Below are positions 33,580 to 47,700 of a DNA stretch of 64,000 nucleotides, piece after piece. Position 1 is the first letter of the stretch. The number at the start of each line of letters is the position of its first letter. The notes beneath the pieces were generated by a model. The model was not told the origin of the DNA, did no database searches, and worked only from the letters and a program-made list of their open reading frames with translations. Both the position numbers and the translations under genes were made by a program. Source of the DNA: Combretum micranthum (taxonomy: Eukaryota > Streptophyta > Magnoliopsida > Myrtales > Combretaceae); assembly GCA_024138025.1 (NCBI GenBank), contig JAMXBD010002232.1, forward strand, positions 1 to 64,000, in the 5' to 3' direction.

Positions 33580-34662
33580 TGGCCAGCATCGCCACAAAAG
33601 TAGCACTTGTTTCTCAACTGCAGGCATTGCCTAGGTGCATGTGTCCCCTTACATTTCCAACATGTGACATTGGTCTTGAACTGGGTCGGCTTGCTGCTAG
33701 ACTCCTCTTTAAACCCTTGGTACGGCCTGTACCGTTTACCTTTGAACCCTGAGCTCGAGGCATCAAACGGCCTCTTCCCGAATACTCTCCTTTCAGGCTC
33801 CTGATACTTCCTTTTCCTAGCCCCTTCAATGACCCGAGCCTTTTCTACCATCTCAGGATAGGTTCTTACTCCGAACTCTTCCAGCTTGATTCGCAGTTCC
33901 TCGTCTAAGCCTCCCAGAAATACCTGCTTCTTTAATTCCTCACTATCCCTGAAAGATTCAGGGGCATACTGCAGCAAGTGAACAAACTCAGTTTCATATT
34001 GCTCTACTGTTCTCCCTTTATGCTTTACATGAAGGAAATCCACGCTATACTTCACCCTCAAGCTAGAGGGAAAATAATTATTCAAGAATTCCCGGCGAAA
34101 AGTTTCCCAAGTGGCCAGGGAAGTCAAATTCCTTGTCTTGGAGTCCCACCAGACTCGCGCATTGTATCTTAACATATACGTCCCATATTCCAGCTGCAAA
34201 TAAGGTGGGATCTCGAATGCAGCAAAAGAACGTTCCACTTGAGCCAACCAATCCTCAGCTTCATCCGGCTTACCGAATGCCCCATCAAAATACTGGTTGC
34301 TCTTAATGAAGTCCGGTAAAGAGCTTCGGTGGGGTCTCCTGTATGGCGGGGGTGGCGGCAACTGCACATTATAGGAATGCTCCTCTTGTGGAGCAGGTGC
34401 CTCTGCAGTCATATCCCGATGATCTGCGGGCGGCGGATGTGGGGCCGAATCCCGGGCACTCTGACCTGGGTGTGGGTTCTGTACTGGATTTTGATTATGG
34501 ATGAAAGTGTTCAGGAGATTGGCCAATTGCCCAATCGCATTCAGTACATCACCCTGTTGGTTTTGGGGTGCAACTCCTTAGGGGTTAGGTTGTTGTATAG
34601 CCGGTTGATCGGCTTCATTAAAATTAGACCCTTGTCCATGGTTCCGAGTTCGTCGGTTTCAT
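33455..34662 (-). pseudogene. gag: Family A gag, minus strand, best-preserved copy
   Basis: This nucleocapsid gene has an open frame of 323 codons (34526 down to 33555). It opens with L-A-N-L-L-N-T-F-I and a Pro-rich N-terminus. The capsid follows: N-Q-Y-F-D-G-A-F-G-K-P near residue 95, A-R-V-W-W-D, F-L-N-N-Y-F-P-S-S-L-R, then V-E-Q-Y-E-T-E-F and the L-G-G-L-D-E-E-L-R block. A first knuckle lies at about residues 289-301 and a second begins at 308. The second is spoiled by a small deletion giving a stop after M-V-F-T-S-W-Q. A third knuckle is readable out of frame at 33490-33550. Upstream reading to 34662 has one TAA and no ATG. The gene ends in an LTR fusion at 33454, so protease and pol are lost. 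Confidence 0.9.
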
Positions 34663-35285
34663 CTGCTTACACAATGTTTAATAGATTTTTAGTATCTTTA
34701 GGGGTTTTAGGTTTCAAGGGAATAAGATCAATAACAAGTTCAGAAGTTGCGAAAATCTGGAATTCAAACTTAGAAGGAAAAAGGAATGCATAATTCCATA
34801 AAAGCCATAAGATGAGTCATAATATCAATCCATAAAAGAAAAATAAGGAAAATTTAAAAGAATCACAAGGGAAAATAGAAGAATCCATACATAGAGTAAC
34901 CAATTGATATTTCACAACCATAATGCGAATGAGTGAATGCTTATGCCATCTATGTGCAGTTAATGTTCTCTTATATATCATGACTAGAATGCGTACTTTT
35001 CACAACTCCATTTCTTTAAAACAAAAGTGATCCTTTTCATTTCTTTAGCGAGCCATACAAATATTACATCAACTTTTAGTTCCCAAAATTTGGCTAGCTA
35101 AGCTCCTTTCCTATTCTAATCAATTTCCCTATTCCCGAAAACATGACAAAATACAGGGAAAAGAACAAATAAAATACTAACTATCCTGAAATCCTAAGGC
35201 AAATTGGCATCCCACATTGCCTACTACAAAAATAAGAAAGTCAGGACTCTGCTTGGACTTTATGGGTTAGCTAACATCCCGGTCT
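34663..35285 (-). other. Spacer between extra ORF and gag, minus strand
   Basis: This aligns inverted with the E5 spacer (54636-55255), including the palindrome GTTAGCTAAC near 35270 and the GCCAATTTGCC block near 35200. I see no credible frame. Its length is kept in all three copies. Confidence 0.75.
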
Positions 35286-35554
35286 CTACTCATCACTAGA
35301 GTCGTCGGGGGTCGAGCTAGGACGTCGTCTCCTGCTGGTAGAACCACCATCGTCCTGTCGGACGAACAAGCTAAGATACTCCCTGGTGGTCATCCTCCGC
35401 TTCCTAGCGGGTCGGACTAGAGGCTCTGGATCCTCACTTTCTTCTTCTTCTTCTTCAGTCCTTTGCCCCTCTTGCGGGCTTACTTCTTCCTCCTCACCTC
35501 CTATCTCGGGCTCACCTAGGTGGTTCACCTCTACTTCAGGCTCTCTCACAGGCC
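35286..35554 (-). pseudogene. Extra ORF C-terminal fragment, minus strand
   Basis: An 87-codon frame gives the acidic and basic end of the family A extra ORF: G-E-E-E-E-V-S-P-Q-E-G-Q, a run of Glu, then L-V-R-P-A-R-K-R-R-M-T-T-R-E-Y-L-S-L-F-V-R-Q-D-D and a Ser-rich tail ending at a stop. It matches the last 85 or so codons of the E5 copy (54375-54635) closely. It is truncated at 35554, where E5 continues toward GAGCC. Beyond lies unrelated LTR-head sequence. Confidence 0.85.
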
Positions 35555-35557
35555 TTT

Positions 35558-35583
35558 AAAACGGAACCCTAAAAGTCAACAAG
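35558..35583. repeat. 26-bp repeat of 29669-29694, marking a duplication
   Basis: The bases AAAACGGAACCC... to ...CAACAAG are identical to 29669-29694. In the first place they directly precede a minus LTR. Here they precede a solo LTR and, past it, a twin of that minus LTR (39257). The block 29669-35557 therefore looks tandemly duplicated at its left edge. Confidence 0.85.
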
Positions 35584-38500
35584 TGTCACGCCCCAAAGGG
35601 TACCCTAAACGCGACAGTCCACCACACTCGATATTTAAACTTAAGTATGGCATCCTTAGTCATCCCATAAGTTTACATATCGTGTGTAAGGTGTACTCAC
35701 ACAACTTTTAGGATCACACTTTGATTCGAGTAGTCTTAAGAAAGCATACATTGCATTAAGAATATAAATCACAACAAGATAAACAGTTAAACTTTACAAA
35801 AGCCAAGGGGGCATACCCCCGCCAAAATAATAGGAGTCTACATCGTTTAGCTCCAATTACATATATCTGAATTCACATTAAAGAGATTTTCCTAGAAGTC
35901 CACGCCTACACTAGGTCCCGACTTCCTTAAAAGCTCTTTAATTCCATGTGATAAACCTGCACATAATGTCCTCTCGGAACATCCAAAAATAGGAACGCTG
36001 CAACAAAAACTGTTGGGGTATAAGCTAATGCTTAGTGAGATTCATTTTCTTCAAGTAACATGCCCGACCAAGCTAAAATATCTATACAAGCAAGTTATAA
36101 TTAAGCAACCATATGAATGCACAAGCATATGAGCAAACAAGCATATGACTTTCCGGTAGTCATAAGTGAATGAATTTATGCCCTCCATTTGGGGTTTGGG
36201 GTAGTTCATAAGTCATGCAACTACAATTCCAAAGTTGGTCCATAAGACATGCGACCATTGTCCCAATCTTAAGTGGGGTGGTCCATAAGACATGCAACCA
36301 CAATTTTTAATGTTGGTTCATAAGTCATGCAACCATAGTTTCATTATTCGAATGGGGTGGTCCATAAGTCATGCAACCTTAGTCCCCTTTCATTAAAGAC
36401 CCGCTGCCTCCCGAGTACACCTTTGTCCCACCAAAGACATACTCGACAATGATATAAGACTCACTACGTGATATGCATGTGCATTTTATTCTTATAATCA
36501 TGACATATTACTTAGATAATTCAAAGGTGACCCAATTTTCAGACATTCCAAATCTATAGTAGCTCATACAAGATTATTACAACAAAGCTTGCCTCGATAT
36601 ACTTATCGTTCATTCATGCAAGTTTAGATCACTATTCAATCACCTTTTATCTTTTCCTAAGTCTAATGCCACTACTACTACAAGCACATCCAAGAGCATA
36701 ATTAATTGAGAAATGAACTCACTTGTCCATGTAGTGAAAATCCACTAGTCGTAATAGTCCTCGGGAAGTGGTAACCCGTCCTCCAATTCACCTAGGTACA
36801 AAGAATACCCTCAATGAGTATCTCTTATGAAGTTCTATTTAACTTAACAATTTTATTACTAAGTTCGTCAATTTCCGTCTAGGTTGAATCCTCAACTTAA
36901 AAAGGTCATATCTAACTCATTTTAACTCGGAATTTAGCTTATAATATACCGATTTATACCTACTTCGAAGAGCTATCCTTTTAAAGTTAATTCAAACATT
37001 TAAGATCATTTAGGGTCGGAAACTTACTGTACAGTAGGGTTACGAAAATTCCAGATTTTGAGCCTTTGTGAAAAATTTCCATATCTACTCTATTTAACTA
37101 CTTAGACCAATTTATTTTAGTCCTAAGCTTGCAAGGAGATTCTCAAAACAAAATTAAGAGATTACACACTTATCTAATACCAAACATAAAGTTCAAATGA
37201 AATTTCTAAGAATCCATTTTCAAAACCGAAATTTACAAGTCAAACTCATTGTCTTGTTTTGAGTAATTCCTTTACTAAAACTTACTTAGTTCAATGAAAA
37301 TAATTTTTCCTATATTATATATTACAAAGCATTCCATTTTCAATATAAAATACTTGTTTTGAGATCAAAAAGAAGGTTTTAAAATTGGTCTTCCCATAAT
37401 TACGAATTTCCTCTTTGAAGTTTACAATGAAACAAGACCTAAATTTTGTCTTTTACAAAACACTTGATTTAAGCATACCTTTTAGGAAAACTCATTTAAA
37501 CTTATGAAAATTCATTCCTTAAGATATCTATACAAGAGCCTTTATATTTTTGTCTAAATCTTCATTTAAAGTTGATGATGGGTTCCAAAAATAGGTCTTG
37601 GTCTTGATCCGAATTTTCATAAATTTATTTTGGACATATCTCTTGAGAAAATTTATCAAACTCATGAAAAACAACCCATTACATATTATATCCTAAGAAC
37701 CCTTCATTTCTTGAATAAAATCCTCATTTGTGAGTTGAAAAACATGTTTTTATTTTGGTCTTTGTCTTGATCCGAAAATACAATTTTTGTTTTTGAAAAT
37801 AAACTTTGATTCTTGTAAGATGAAGCCTTGATGATATACATCCATCAAACCTTCATTTCTTAACAAAATTCCATTTTAAGACTTGAAAGAGGGTTTTTAA
37901 AATAGGGCATTGACAAGTTACGAATTTTTCTTTTTCATTCCAACTTGAATCTAAGATCTACTCAATATATATCCATGAAAGCATAAGAAAAACTTAGTAG
38001 TAAGCCTTGAACTCCTAGATCTACACATAAACATAACTAAAGCTTGATAAAACTCTAGATCTACAAGCTATCACAAAAATAAGAAGATAAACAAGCCTTC
38101 CATATAACAAAAATACTAAGAACAAAAGAGATCATCATCTAGAGGAGTGTTTCACTTCTTGGCATCATCATCCATAGCCTTTTAAGCTTGTGGAATATCC
38201 TTTGATGCATGAAACATCCATGGTATCATCCTAGAACATCTTATAAGAGCAAAAAGGGAAAGATTACCTCAAATAATTGCAAGAAATATATGTGGAGCAA
38301 GAAAGAAAAATGTGGACAGCTTGTTTCAAGAAGACAAGGCAAGGAAGAAGAGGAAAAGAGAGGGAAAAAGAGAGAGGAAAAATGTAGGGTTTAAAATATG
38401 AAGAGGGAGGAATGAGATGTTTACATAGTGTTTAAAGTGAGCTAAATAATTTAAAAAAAATAAAACAGCAGCTGCAACAAGGGAGGGCTGGTCGTGATTT

Positions 38501-39251
38501 TTGAGTGTGGGAGGAGGTGGTTTTGTTTGATTTTAACTTGTATTTTGAAAGTGTAACAAGTTGCATCCATTTCCAACTAAATGAGACTTTTAAAATATCA
38601 AATAATTGATTAAAAATAAGAAAGTGGCTATTTTGGGGAATGGGCAGCTGCAATTTGGGGAAGAGAAATGTAAGAAAAAGCAAAAGAAGACATAATAATG
38701 TGTAGTAATGATAATGTATGTGTACTTTATGATAAAGTGGCTTTTTGAATAAGAAAATATATAAATAAATTAAGAAAAATATTTTTATTTAGTAGCAGAA
38801 TTTTTATGATTTAAATAAAATAATCAATTAAATTATTTTTAGAAATTTAACAATTAAGTTACCGGTAAGAGTAAAATAAGCTTATATGAGCTATAACTGA
38901 TATTTTTAGAATCCGAAAAATTCTAAACTTGATATTTTTGAAATCCTTATAAAAATACGAGTCTAAAAATATTAAAGATATATTTTTAATTTTCCGAGCC
39001 CCGGGACACGCTTTCCAAAGCAGTATCCAAACGGGTTCGAAATAAGCCGAAAATGAACCAATCTGATCTTTTTAATAATTCAAATATTATTACGGACTAT
39101 CCAAAACACTTTAATTATTTTTCGACTCCTCGATTTGCGAACTCGGGTTTTCAGGATCTAAACTGTAGGGTTTTATTCAAGATCCGTTGACTTAAGGTCT
39201 CCGGTAGACTTTCCGGCTTAAGGTTTAGGGCTTAGAAAACAGGGGTTTACA
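35584..39251 (-). mobile_element. Solo LTR, minus strand, diverged subtype, TSD ACAAG
   Basis: Its ends are TGTCACGCCCC (35584) and ...GGGGTTTACA (39251), flanked by ACAAG at 35579-35583 and 39252-39256. It is about 3.67 kb. Its middle differs strongly from other family A LTRs but keeps the same parts in the same order. These are the palindrome TAAGC-TAAT-GCTTA (36021-36034), hairpins (36144-36164 and 36169-36189), its own tandem array (36216-36385), donor-like GAG|GTAATC (38267) and acceptor-like TTGTTGCAG (35998). No gene is present. Confidence 0.93.
36216..36385 (-). repeat. Tandem array of GGTCCATAAGACATGCGACCA units
   Basis: Four to five copies of a unit built on GGTCCATAAGWCATGCAACCA lie where the other LTR subtypes have the GTGATCCATAAAACGA array. 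Only the core ATCCATAA/GTCCATAA is shared, so a tandem array is kept at this place although its sequence has changed. Confidence 0.85.
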
Positions 39252-39256
39252 ACAAG

Positions 39257-41734
39257 TGTCACGCCCCATAAGGTATCCTAAACGTAACATCCCGCCACAT
39301 ACTAAGTAAGACTCTCGAGTTCCCTACCCGGGGCCTTCGGAAGTCTTAAGTAGATGTAAAGCGTTCCTTTACGACAATAGAATACTTCAACAAATGGAGT
39401 TAAACAGTTTAACGAGGCATGCATTAGCCATAGATAATAAATCAAAACGCATAATGTTAAAGTTTACAAAATCTAAGGGGCATTCCCCCGCAAAAGAATA
39501 ACAGTCTATTACAGTCATCCAGAGTCCTTAGTTTCCAATGGAAGTCTATACAAAAAGGAATGAATTAAACTTCTACGAGAAACTCCTATCTCCGATACCT
39601 GTGCTGTAGCCTGTCTTGGCCTAAGCCATATAAAGTCGTGCTGCAAAAGATAGAAACTATGGGGGCGTAAGCTAACTACCTTAGTGAGCAATACTTCCAT
39701 AACGCAATTAAACATACTTCAGTCAAACAAGTAATTATTCAGGCAAGTGTATGCATCAAACAAATGAATTCAGCAAACATATGACCGTCCGGAAGTCATA
39801 TGTGGATGGACTTGTGCCCTCCATCCCGGGTTAGCAGATTAACGAATCATGCGGTACGACGCCGTTTAAGCTCACGGTCAACTAACAATAATTCGTTTTA
39901 TGGATCACGATTAACCAACAAGTCGTTTTATGGATCACGATTAACCAACAAGTCGTTTTATGGATCACGATTAACCAACAATGCAAATGCTCCAACCCCA
40001 TCGTGACATGAATGAATTCAATTTATAGTCGGAGTCGAATAGTCATTAATTCAATTCTTTTAAGTGACCAACAAGTATTCGCAGACATTCATCATAAGAT
40101 TCTAGTAAAGCAATCAATATCTTAACACCCGGTTCCGAGATACCTTAAGCTCCATTTCACATATCAACAATCAAAAACATAAATAATTCCCATATACCCC
40201 AGCATGCTTGTACAATTTCTTTTATCTTTGCCTATAACACTAGTGCCACTACATTACATTCACATGCATTAATTGAGAATGGAAGTAAACTCACTCGGCC
40301 ATTGGACACCAAACTTCTTAATAATAATAATTGGGAGGTAGAGTGTCGTCCTGCTCGGGATCACCTACCAATCAAGAATAATCCTAATGAGATTCTCACC
40401 ATGTGATTAAATCAAACTATATATCTAGACTAGTTGAATTCGGATTTCTCGCTATTTTCGGAAGTCCCGACTTAAAACGGCCATAACTTGGTCATTTTAA
40501 CTCAGAATTTCGCAAATTTTATATCGATCTTCATCTACTTCGAAAGATCTATCTATTTCTAATATTAAATCCAAGTTTTGAAAATAATAGGGTCACGGAA
40601 AAGTGGGATCAGTTCTGTTCCGCAATTGATCCAATTTCGAAAATGTGCTTTGCTTTTGATAAGAAATGTTCCTAGTTGGTGATTCATGCATGAATGATTT
40701 AGGAATGAACTACTAATGTGTATGCCATGTAATGAACTCAATATGTGCATGGTCATGATAATTTTTGTAGTAATAAACCCTTATGAACTCCTAAGTGTTG
40801 GGGAAAGTCTCATAAAGACTAATTCTAAGAAGCTATTTTTCCACATTATACTCCTTAGGGTTTCTTTGGTTTTTAATCTTGTAATCTACTTATTATTTAA
40901 CTAAAAATAGGTTTCTCAAAGTCTATAATAGTCATGGCCTCCATTCATGCATAAAAATTCACATTTTTCATTTGGTAAACATGTTTTTAAATAAGCTATT
41001 TGTGAAAATCCGAATTTTCCAAATTTCCTTTTCTTACATTTTTCTTAAGGGAAATCTTGTCTAATGCATTAAAATTGGAGCTTCAATGTATACATTATCT
41101 AAGGACTTCATTTAGCTTATAAAACATCCATTTTAGACTTAAATACTAAGTGTTTATTTAGGCATTACTCAAAATTACGAATTTGACTACACATCTAAAG
41201 TCAACATTTTTCCTTCTAACTTCACCTCTTGTTTTCCTTATTTTTATTATGCCTAAACTCATCTAAACTCATGAAAATAATTCCTTTAACATGTCTATTA
41301 CACATACCCTCCATTTTTCTTATGAAATATGAGTTTAAAATTGATTTTGGGGGTCTTTAAGGTAGGGTTTCCATTTCATCCGAAATTTCAACTTTTCATA
41401 TTTAACAAAGCCCTTCCTTTTTCAATGTTCTTGCCATCTATATGTGGAGATATACTATCTAACATCTCTATACATGAACAAGACTTCATTCTTATGATCA
41501 TCAAAGCATATAAAACAAAATGAACCTATGATTATGCATGTACATGAAGTTGTGAATGTCTAAACCTTAGATCTACTACATATGATATATAAAGCATGGA
41601 TCTCATGGCATGAACAACAATATATGTACAAGATCACTACTTTACATGCATGAACAAGTTGATATTTCAAACAAAACCCATTTAAAGGCTAGATCCACTT
41701 CTTGAGATGGCTTGAGATTCTTGTAGTAGTGTTT
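39257..41734 (-). mobile_element. Family A LTR, minus strand, cut by E5
   Basis: This is the twin of 29695-32175, with the same end TGTCACGCCCC. It differs by a few substitutions and one missing array unit (three copies, 39893-39982). At 41734 the E5 LTR begins (TGTAAACCCCGG), where the twin continues CATGTCCC. Left of it, ACAAG is both the TSD of the solo LTR and part of the 26-bp flank. Confidence 0.9.
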
Positions 41735-44700
41735 TGTAAACCCCGGAAATTTCAGTAGCTAGAAAACCCCAGGAGTTGGAAACGAAACCCTAATCCGATC
41801 AGATTGAGTTTAGTGAATGGAGCCTAGGAACCCTAAATCCGGCTTTCCTTCGGTTTCATAGTAAAATAAATATTATGAAGTAGATGAATTTGAATTGTTG
41901 CTCTAAAGTACATTTCAAACCTTTGAAAGTTTTAAATTCGGGAATTTTTCAATTCCGGGCCTTCCCGAGCCCAATTATGGAAAAACGTGCCCCTGACCAC
42001 GGATTCAGAAAAATGTTCCGGAATATTCATTAGTACCGTAATTTTATAGGGATTCCAAAAATATCAATTTCGTAATTTTCCGAGCTATAAAGATTACAGT
42101 TATAGCTTTTCCCGTGTTTTCGGAACAACCAGTAAAGTAGATGTCTTGTCTACTATTCACAAGTACAACCTACACTACACACTACCCATACCCTATTCTT
42201 ACATCCTTACAACTACTCATTTCAATTTTCTTTTCCAAGAAATGTTGTCTTTTAAACAATTATTACATTTATTACATTTTCAATTACTAAATTACAAATT
42301 TCATTTCTTTTTTCAAACTCACACACCCACACACACAAGAGGCCGGCGCCCCTCCCTCCAATTCTCCCTCTCATTTAATTATTTTTTTCTTCTTTTATTA
42401 AAGCTAAACCTAAATTATTTGATATATATACTAAATGTTCTCTCTCTCTCCTCATTTCCTTCTTTAATTTTTCAAAAAGGGATCAAAACCCTCTCTTCTC
42501 TCCTCTTCAAGTGCCGAGCAACCCCCTCCCCCTTCCTTCTTGCAATTTCAACTTTGTTTCTTCTTCTTTCCTCCTTCAAGACTCCTTTGGTATGTATATT
42601 TAGGCCTTGTACACCCTAAATCTTGTTATGGCAAGATCATTCTTGTGTGTTTTCTCATCTAAATCCCAATGAGCATGAGCAAGGGACATGAAAACACAAC
42701 TACAAGAATCTCAAGCCATCTCAAGAAGTGGATCTAGCCTTTAAATGAGTCTTTTTTGAAATATCAACTTGTTCATGCATGTAAAGTAGTGATCTTGCAC
42801 ATATATTGTTGTTCATGCCATGAGATCCATGATTTATGCATCATACTTAGTAGATCTAAAGTTTAGATACCCACATTTTCATTTACATGCATGATCATAG
42901 AGTTATTTTTATTTTCATGCATTGAGGACCACAAAAATGTAGTCTTGAATATGTATAGAGATGTTAGATAGTGGATAATCATATGTAGAAGGCAAGACCA
43001 TTGAAAAGGGAAGGACTTTGTTAAAAATGAAAAGTTGAAAATTCGTATGAAATGGAAACCCTACCTTAAAGACCTCCAAAATCAATTTTAAACTCATATT
43101 CCATAAGAAAAATGGAAGGTATGTGTAATAGACATGTTAAAGGAATTATTTTCATGAGTTTAGATGAGTTTAGGCATAATAATAATGAGGAAAACAAGAA
43201 GTGAAGTTAGAATGAAAAATGTTGACTTTAAGTGTGTAGTCAAATTCGTAACTTTGTGTAATGCCTAATTAAACACTTAGTATTTAAGTCTAAAATGAAT
43301 ATTTTATAAGCTAAATGAGGTCCTTAGATAAGGTACACATTGAAGCTCCAATTTTTAATGCATTAGACAAGATTTCCCTTAAGGAAATGTAAGAAAAGAA
43401 AATTTGGAAAATTCGGATTTTCACAAATAGCTTATTTAAAAACATGTTTACCAAATGAAAAATGTGAATTTCTATGCATGAATGGAGGCCATGACTATTA
43501 TAGACTTTGAGAACCTATTTTTAGATAAATAATAAGTAGATTACAAGATTAAAAACCAAAGAAACCCTAAGGAGTATAATGTAGGAAAATAGCTTCTTAG
43601 AATTAGTCTTTATGAGACTTTCCCCAACACTTAGGAGTTCCTAAGAGTTTATTACTACAAAAATCATCATGACCATGCACATATTGAGTTCATTACATGG
43701 CATACACATTAGTAGTTAATTCCTAAATCATTCATGCATGAATCATCAACTAGGAACATTTCTTATAAAAAACAAAGCACATTTTCAAAGTTGGATCAAT
43801 TGCGGAACAGAACTGATCCCACTTTTCCGTGACCCTATTATTTTCAAAACTTGGATTTAATACTTGAAATAGATAGATCTTTCGAAGTAGATGAAGATCG
43901 ATATAAATTTTGCGAAATTCCGAGTTAAAATGACCAAGTTATGGCCGTTTTAAGTCGGGACTTCCAAAAATAGCAAGAAATCCGAATTCAACTAGTCTAG
44001 ATGTATAGTTTGATTTAATTACATGGTGAGAATCTCATAGGGATTATTCTTGATTGGTAGGTGATTCGAGCAGGACGACACTCTACCTCCCGATTATTAT
44101 TAAGAAGTTCGGTGTCCCATGGCCGAGTGAGTTTACTTCCACTCTCAATTAATGCTTGTGATTGTAATGTAGTGGCACTAGTGATGTAGCAAAGATAAAA
44201 GGAATTGTACAAGCATGATGGGGTATGCGGGAATTATTTATGTTGTTGATTATTGATATGTGAAATGGAGCTGTCACGCCCCGAAGGGTACCCTAAACGT
44301 GGCAGTCCGCCGTACACAATATTAAAGCCTAAGAATGACCACCTCAGTCACGCGAAGGCTTCCATACTATGTACAAGGCGTCTAACACATAAAGGAGACA
44401 AATCGGAATGATACATTTTATGTTGATACAATTGAGTAACAATGTAAAGGAAATACAATCCACTATACTCCAAATACAAAACACTATACTTCAAAATACA
44501 GTTATCAAACTTCAATTACATTCATCCCAAGACTTCACTACATAAAACTATTACAAGGCAATCGTAAAGCTTAGCCAAAAACTTCAAGCATTCTTATATC
44601 TTGCCGGAATCCCGAAGTCATTCTCGACTTCAACCATCTTGGTCCCCACTTAGCATTCTTGGAATAACCTGCTCATTTAAACAACTATTGGGGTATAAGC

Positions 44701-47700
44701 TACACTAGCTTAGTGAGAATTCCCTTAATTCCGTACCATAACAAACAAGTTATTAATCAATCATATGCTATGCATGAACAAACACGTGAGCAAGCAATTA
44801 TGTATGGGTAACCGGAACCCACACACAGAACGGATTTACGCCCTCCGTATCTTGGGTTAGGAATGGTATTGAGTCTACACGACCGCTGCTAGTCCCCAAG
44901 CCCTCGGCTCTTAGCACTCGACTCGGCTAGGCTCATCAAGGATGCATCCACATGCGCCTTAGTACCCGAGAATGAGCTCTGGCACCGGGCTCGTTATTCA
45001 AACGAGGCAATCAACGGACCATACCGATCGACCTGCGTAGGAGTAGCACGCTACCAAATGCAATATGTCCATGCGATGCATGATCAATTTACTTTTTGCT
45101 TAGGTCAAAATATTTATACATTCTTTAGAGTGACCAGGCAATATCATACACATAAATAATAATGAACGCAGTTATCAATCAAATCGTGGTTTCGATATGC
45201 TTTAGTATTCCTTGGCATACATTCATCACAGTCTCATCATATATCCCATCCCCATTCACATCGATTTTTATCTTGTTCCTAAAATTCTAATGCGACTAAT
45301 TACAAGCACAATCAAGGTAACAAAACAAGGAGAAAACTCACTCAGCCATTGGATCACCGGTCTTCTAGTAATAATAATCCGGTGGTAGGGAATCGTCGAA
45401 CTCGGGATAACCTAAAAAGGAAGAAATACTCTAATCAGTATTTCAACTCAAACTAATCCAACGACTTCATACGAACTTATCAAATTCGTAATTCGCGTCC
45501 TAAGCGGGAATTCCAACTTAAAACGGCCATAACTTGGTCATTTTAACTCGGAATCTCGCAAATTTTATATCGATTTCTATCTACTTCGGAAGAGCTTTCT
45601 AAATACGAAGTTTAAATCAAGTTTTGAAAATATCTAAGCCTCGGAAACGAGGATCAGATCTGTACAGCGGTAACATAAATTCCGAAAATGCGGTTTTCAT
45701 GAATGCACTTGAGATTCCTAAGTGTAAAATGAAACTAAATGCAATGGTAATGATTTTCCCTATCATGAATGTCATGATGTGAATCTTAATGAGTCTATGT
45801 TCTTATAACTTTTTAGTTTAAAGAATTTGAAAATAAACTTTTCTTAGAAACCATTTCCAAAGTTTAGTAAGTGAATTTACTACACTTGACCACATCTACA
45901 TTTTACAAGGATTTTCTTTAGAAAAACTCCACTTTGTTTAAAGAAATTTTGACCCTTATATTAGTTATATCCTAAGGCCTTTATTTCTTTAATAAAATCT
46001 CATTTATAAACTTTTAAGTGGGTCTTTTCTATGGGGTTTCCAAAAATCCGAATTTACAAAAGTCCATTTTCAAGTTGATTCCTTTGAGAAAAATATATTT
46101 TATACTCAAAACTTTAAGTATTTATTATACCTATATCCTAAGGACTTCATTTATTTAAGAAAATACATTTTTGAAGTTGGAAAAATAGTGTTTTCTAACC
46201 CTACATCCATTATTACGAATTTCATCTATATGACTTTTAGTTCAAAACTTCTATTGGACTTCATTTCTTGTTTCCAACATTTTCTTTAGAAAAATCTCAT
46301 TTAGACTCATGAAAAATACTACCAAACATTATCTATTACCCATAGGCTTCATTTCTCTTGTAAAATACATGTTTAGAAGTTGATAAAAGTGTTTTTGACC
46401 TAGGTTTTCAAAGTGATCCGAATTTACACAAGTTCATATTTTGAAAAGTGTTTTCCTTTTTGACTTTATTAACTTATCTAACCATAGATCTACATACTAG
46501 GAAGGTGATTTACTAAAGACAAAAGCATTAAAGACTATTAATGCACATAAACAAAATAAGATGAGATCTTAAATGCCTACATGAATAGAGTAATAAAATG
46601 ATGATCTACTTATCAAATGCTTAAATGAGTTTTGAAACATAAAAACCATATTTTTATAAAAGATCCTTTGTTTAAAAGACTTTTTGATGGGTAAAAGTAA
46701 AGCTTTTGGTATAGAAACTCCTTTAAAAGATAGATCTACTTTGAAATGGTTCGGGATTTTTGTATTGTTATCTCATTGTTCCTACTACAAGATCATGGGA
46801 ACATGGAGTTGAGACAACCAAAAATCACTTAGCCATAACAAAGTTTCATGAGTTGGAAGTAGTGGATCATTACTTACTTGAAGTGGATGGAAGATAGAAG
46901 AGAAAATAGAAGTTGTGTGGATGTGTGGGGGCTTGTAATGTTTCGGCCAAGAGAGGGAATGAGAGGGTTTTTGGAGAGCTTTTCACACTTTGTAAATTTT
47001 GGAAGTGAAAGAATGAGGAGAGAGAGAGAAAGATAGCTTATATATGAAATGGATTTAGGTTAAAAGAAGAAGGAAAATTTTAAATGGAGCATGGATGGGG
47101 GGACTATTCACGTCGGTCACTATTCATGAGGGGGGAGAAAAAGTTTGATTGATTTAACTTGATGTGAAATAGTTAAGAGTGTAAGAGAAGTTAAGGGACA
47201 AAAGTTATGGAAGAAGGTTGATTTGAGTGATGGTAAGGGTTAGACTTGTAGGTGGCTAATAGGTAGTGTAGGTGGTACTTTTTGAATAGTGAGGAATAGT
47301 TGACAAGACAATTTAATTTCCGGTAGTAATGAAATACGAATAAAAAGGCTATAACTGTATTTTTCATAAGCCGGAAAATTATGAAAAATATATTTTTGAA
47401 ATCCTTATTTTATTTCGATTCAAATGAGTATTCATAAAGAAATTTTTGAAATTCTAGTTCCGGGGCACGCTTTTCTATAATGGGTCTCGGGATGACCCGG
47501 AATTGAAATTTTCTTAAAATCTGATCTTTTCTTGGTTTGAAATATAATCAAGAACTATATTCAAAATTAATTTTGCTTATAAAAGTTTCTTATTTGGAAA
47601 CGAGGAAAAGCCGGAATTAGGGTTTCTAGGTTTTCTCACGCTTGAACTAAACTGATTTAGGGTTTCATTTTCTGGTTTTCGAAGTTTACTTGATTACTAG

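Noticed and set aside
36216..36385. Regular repeats that might suggest a CRISPR array or satellite
   Set aside because: Units are contiguous with no unique spacers, few in number, and lie inside a plant LTR.
42146..42619. 157-codon frame on the plus strand
   Set aside because: It spans the U3/TATA/CT-rich part of the E5 LTR; sister LTRs at 50772 and 55349 do not keep it open. The Phe/Leu/Ser-rich product reflects CT-rich DNA.
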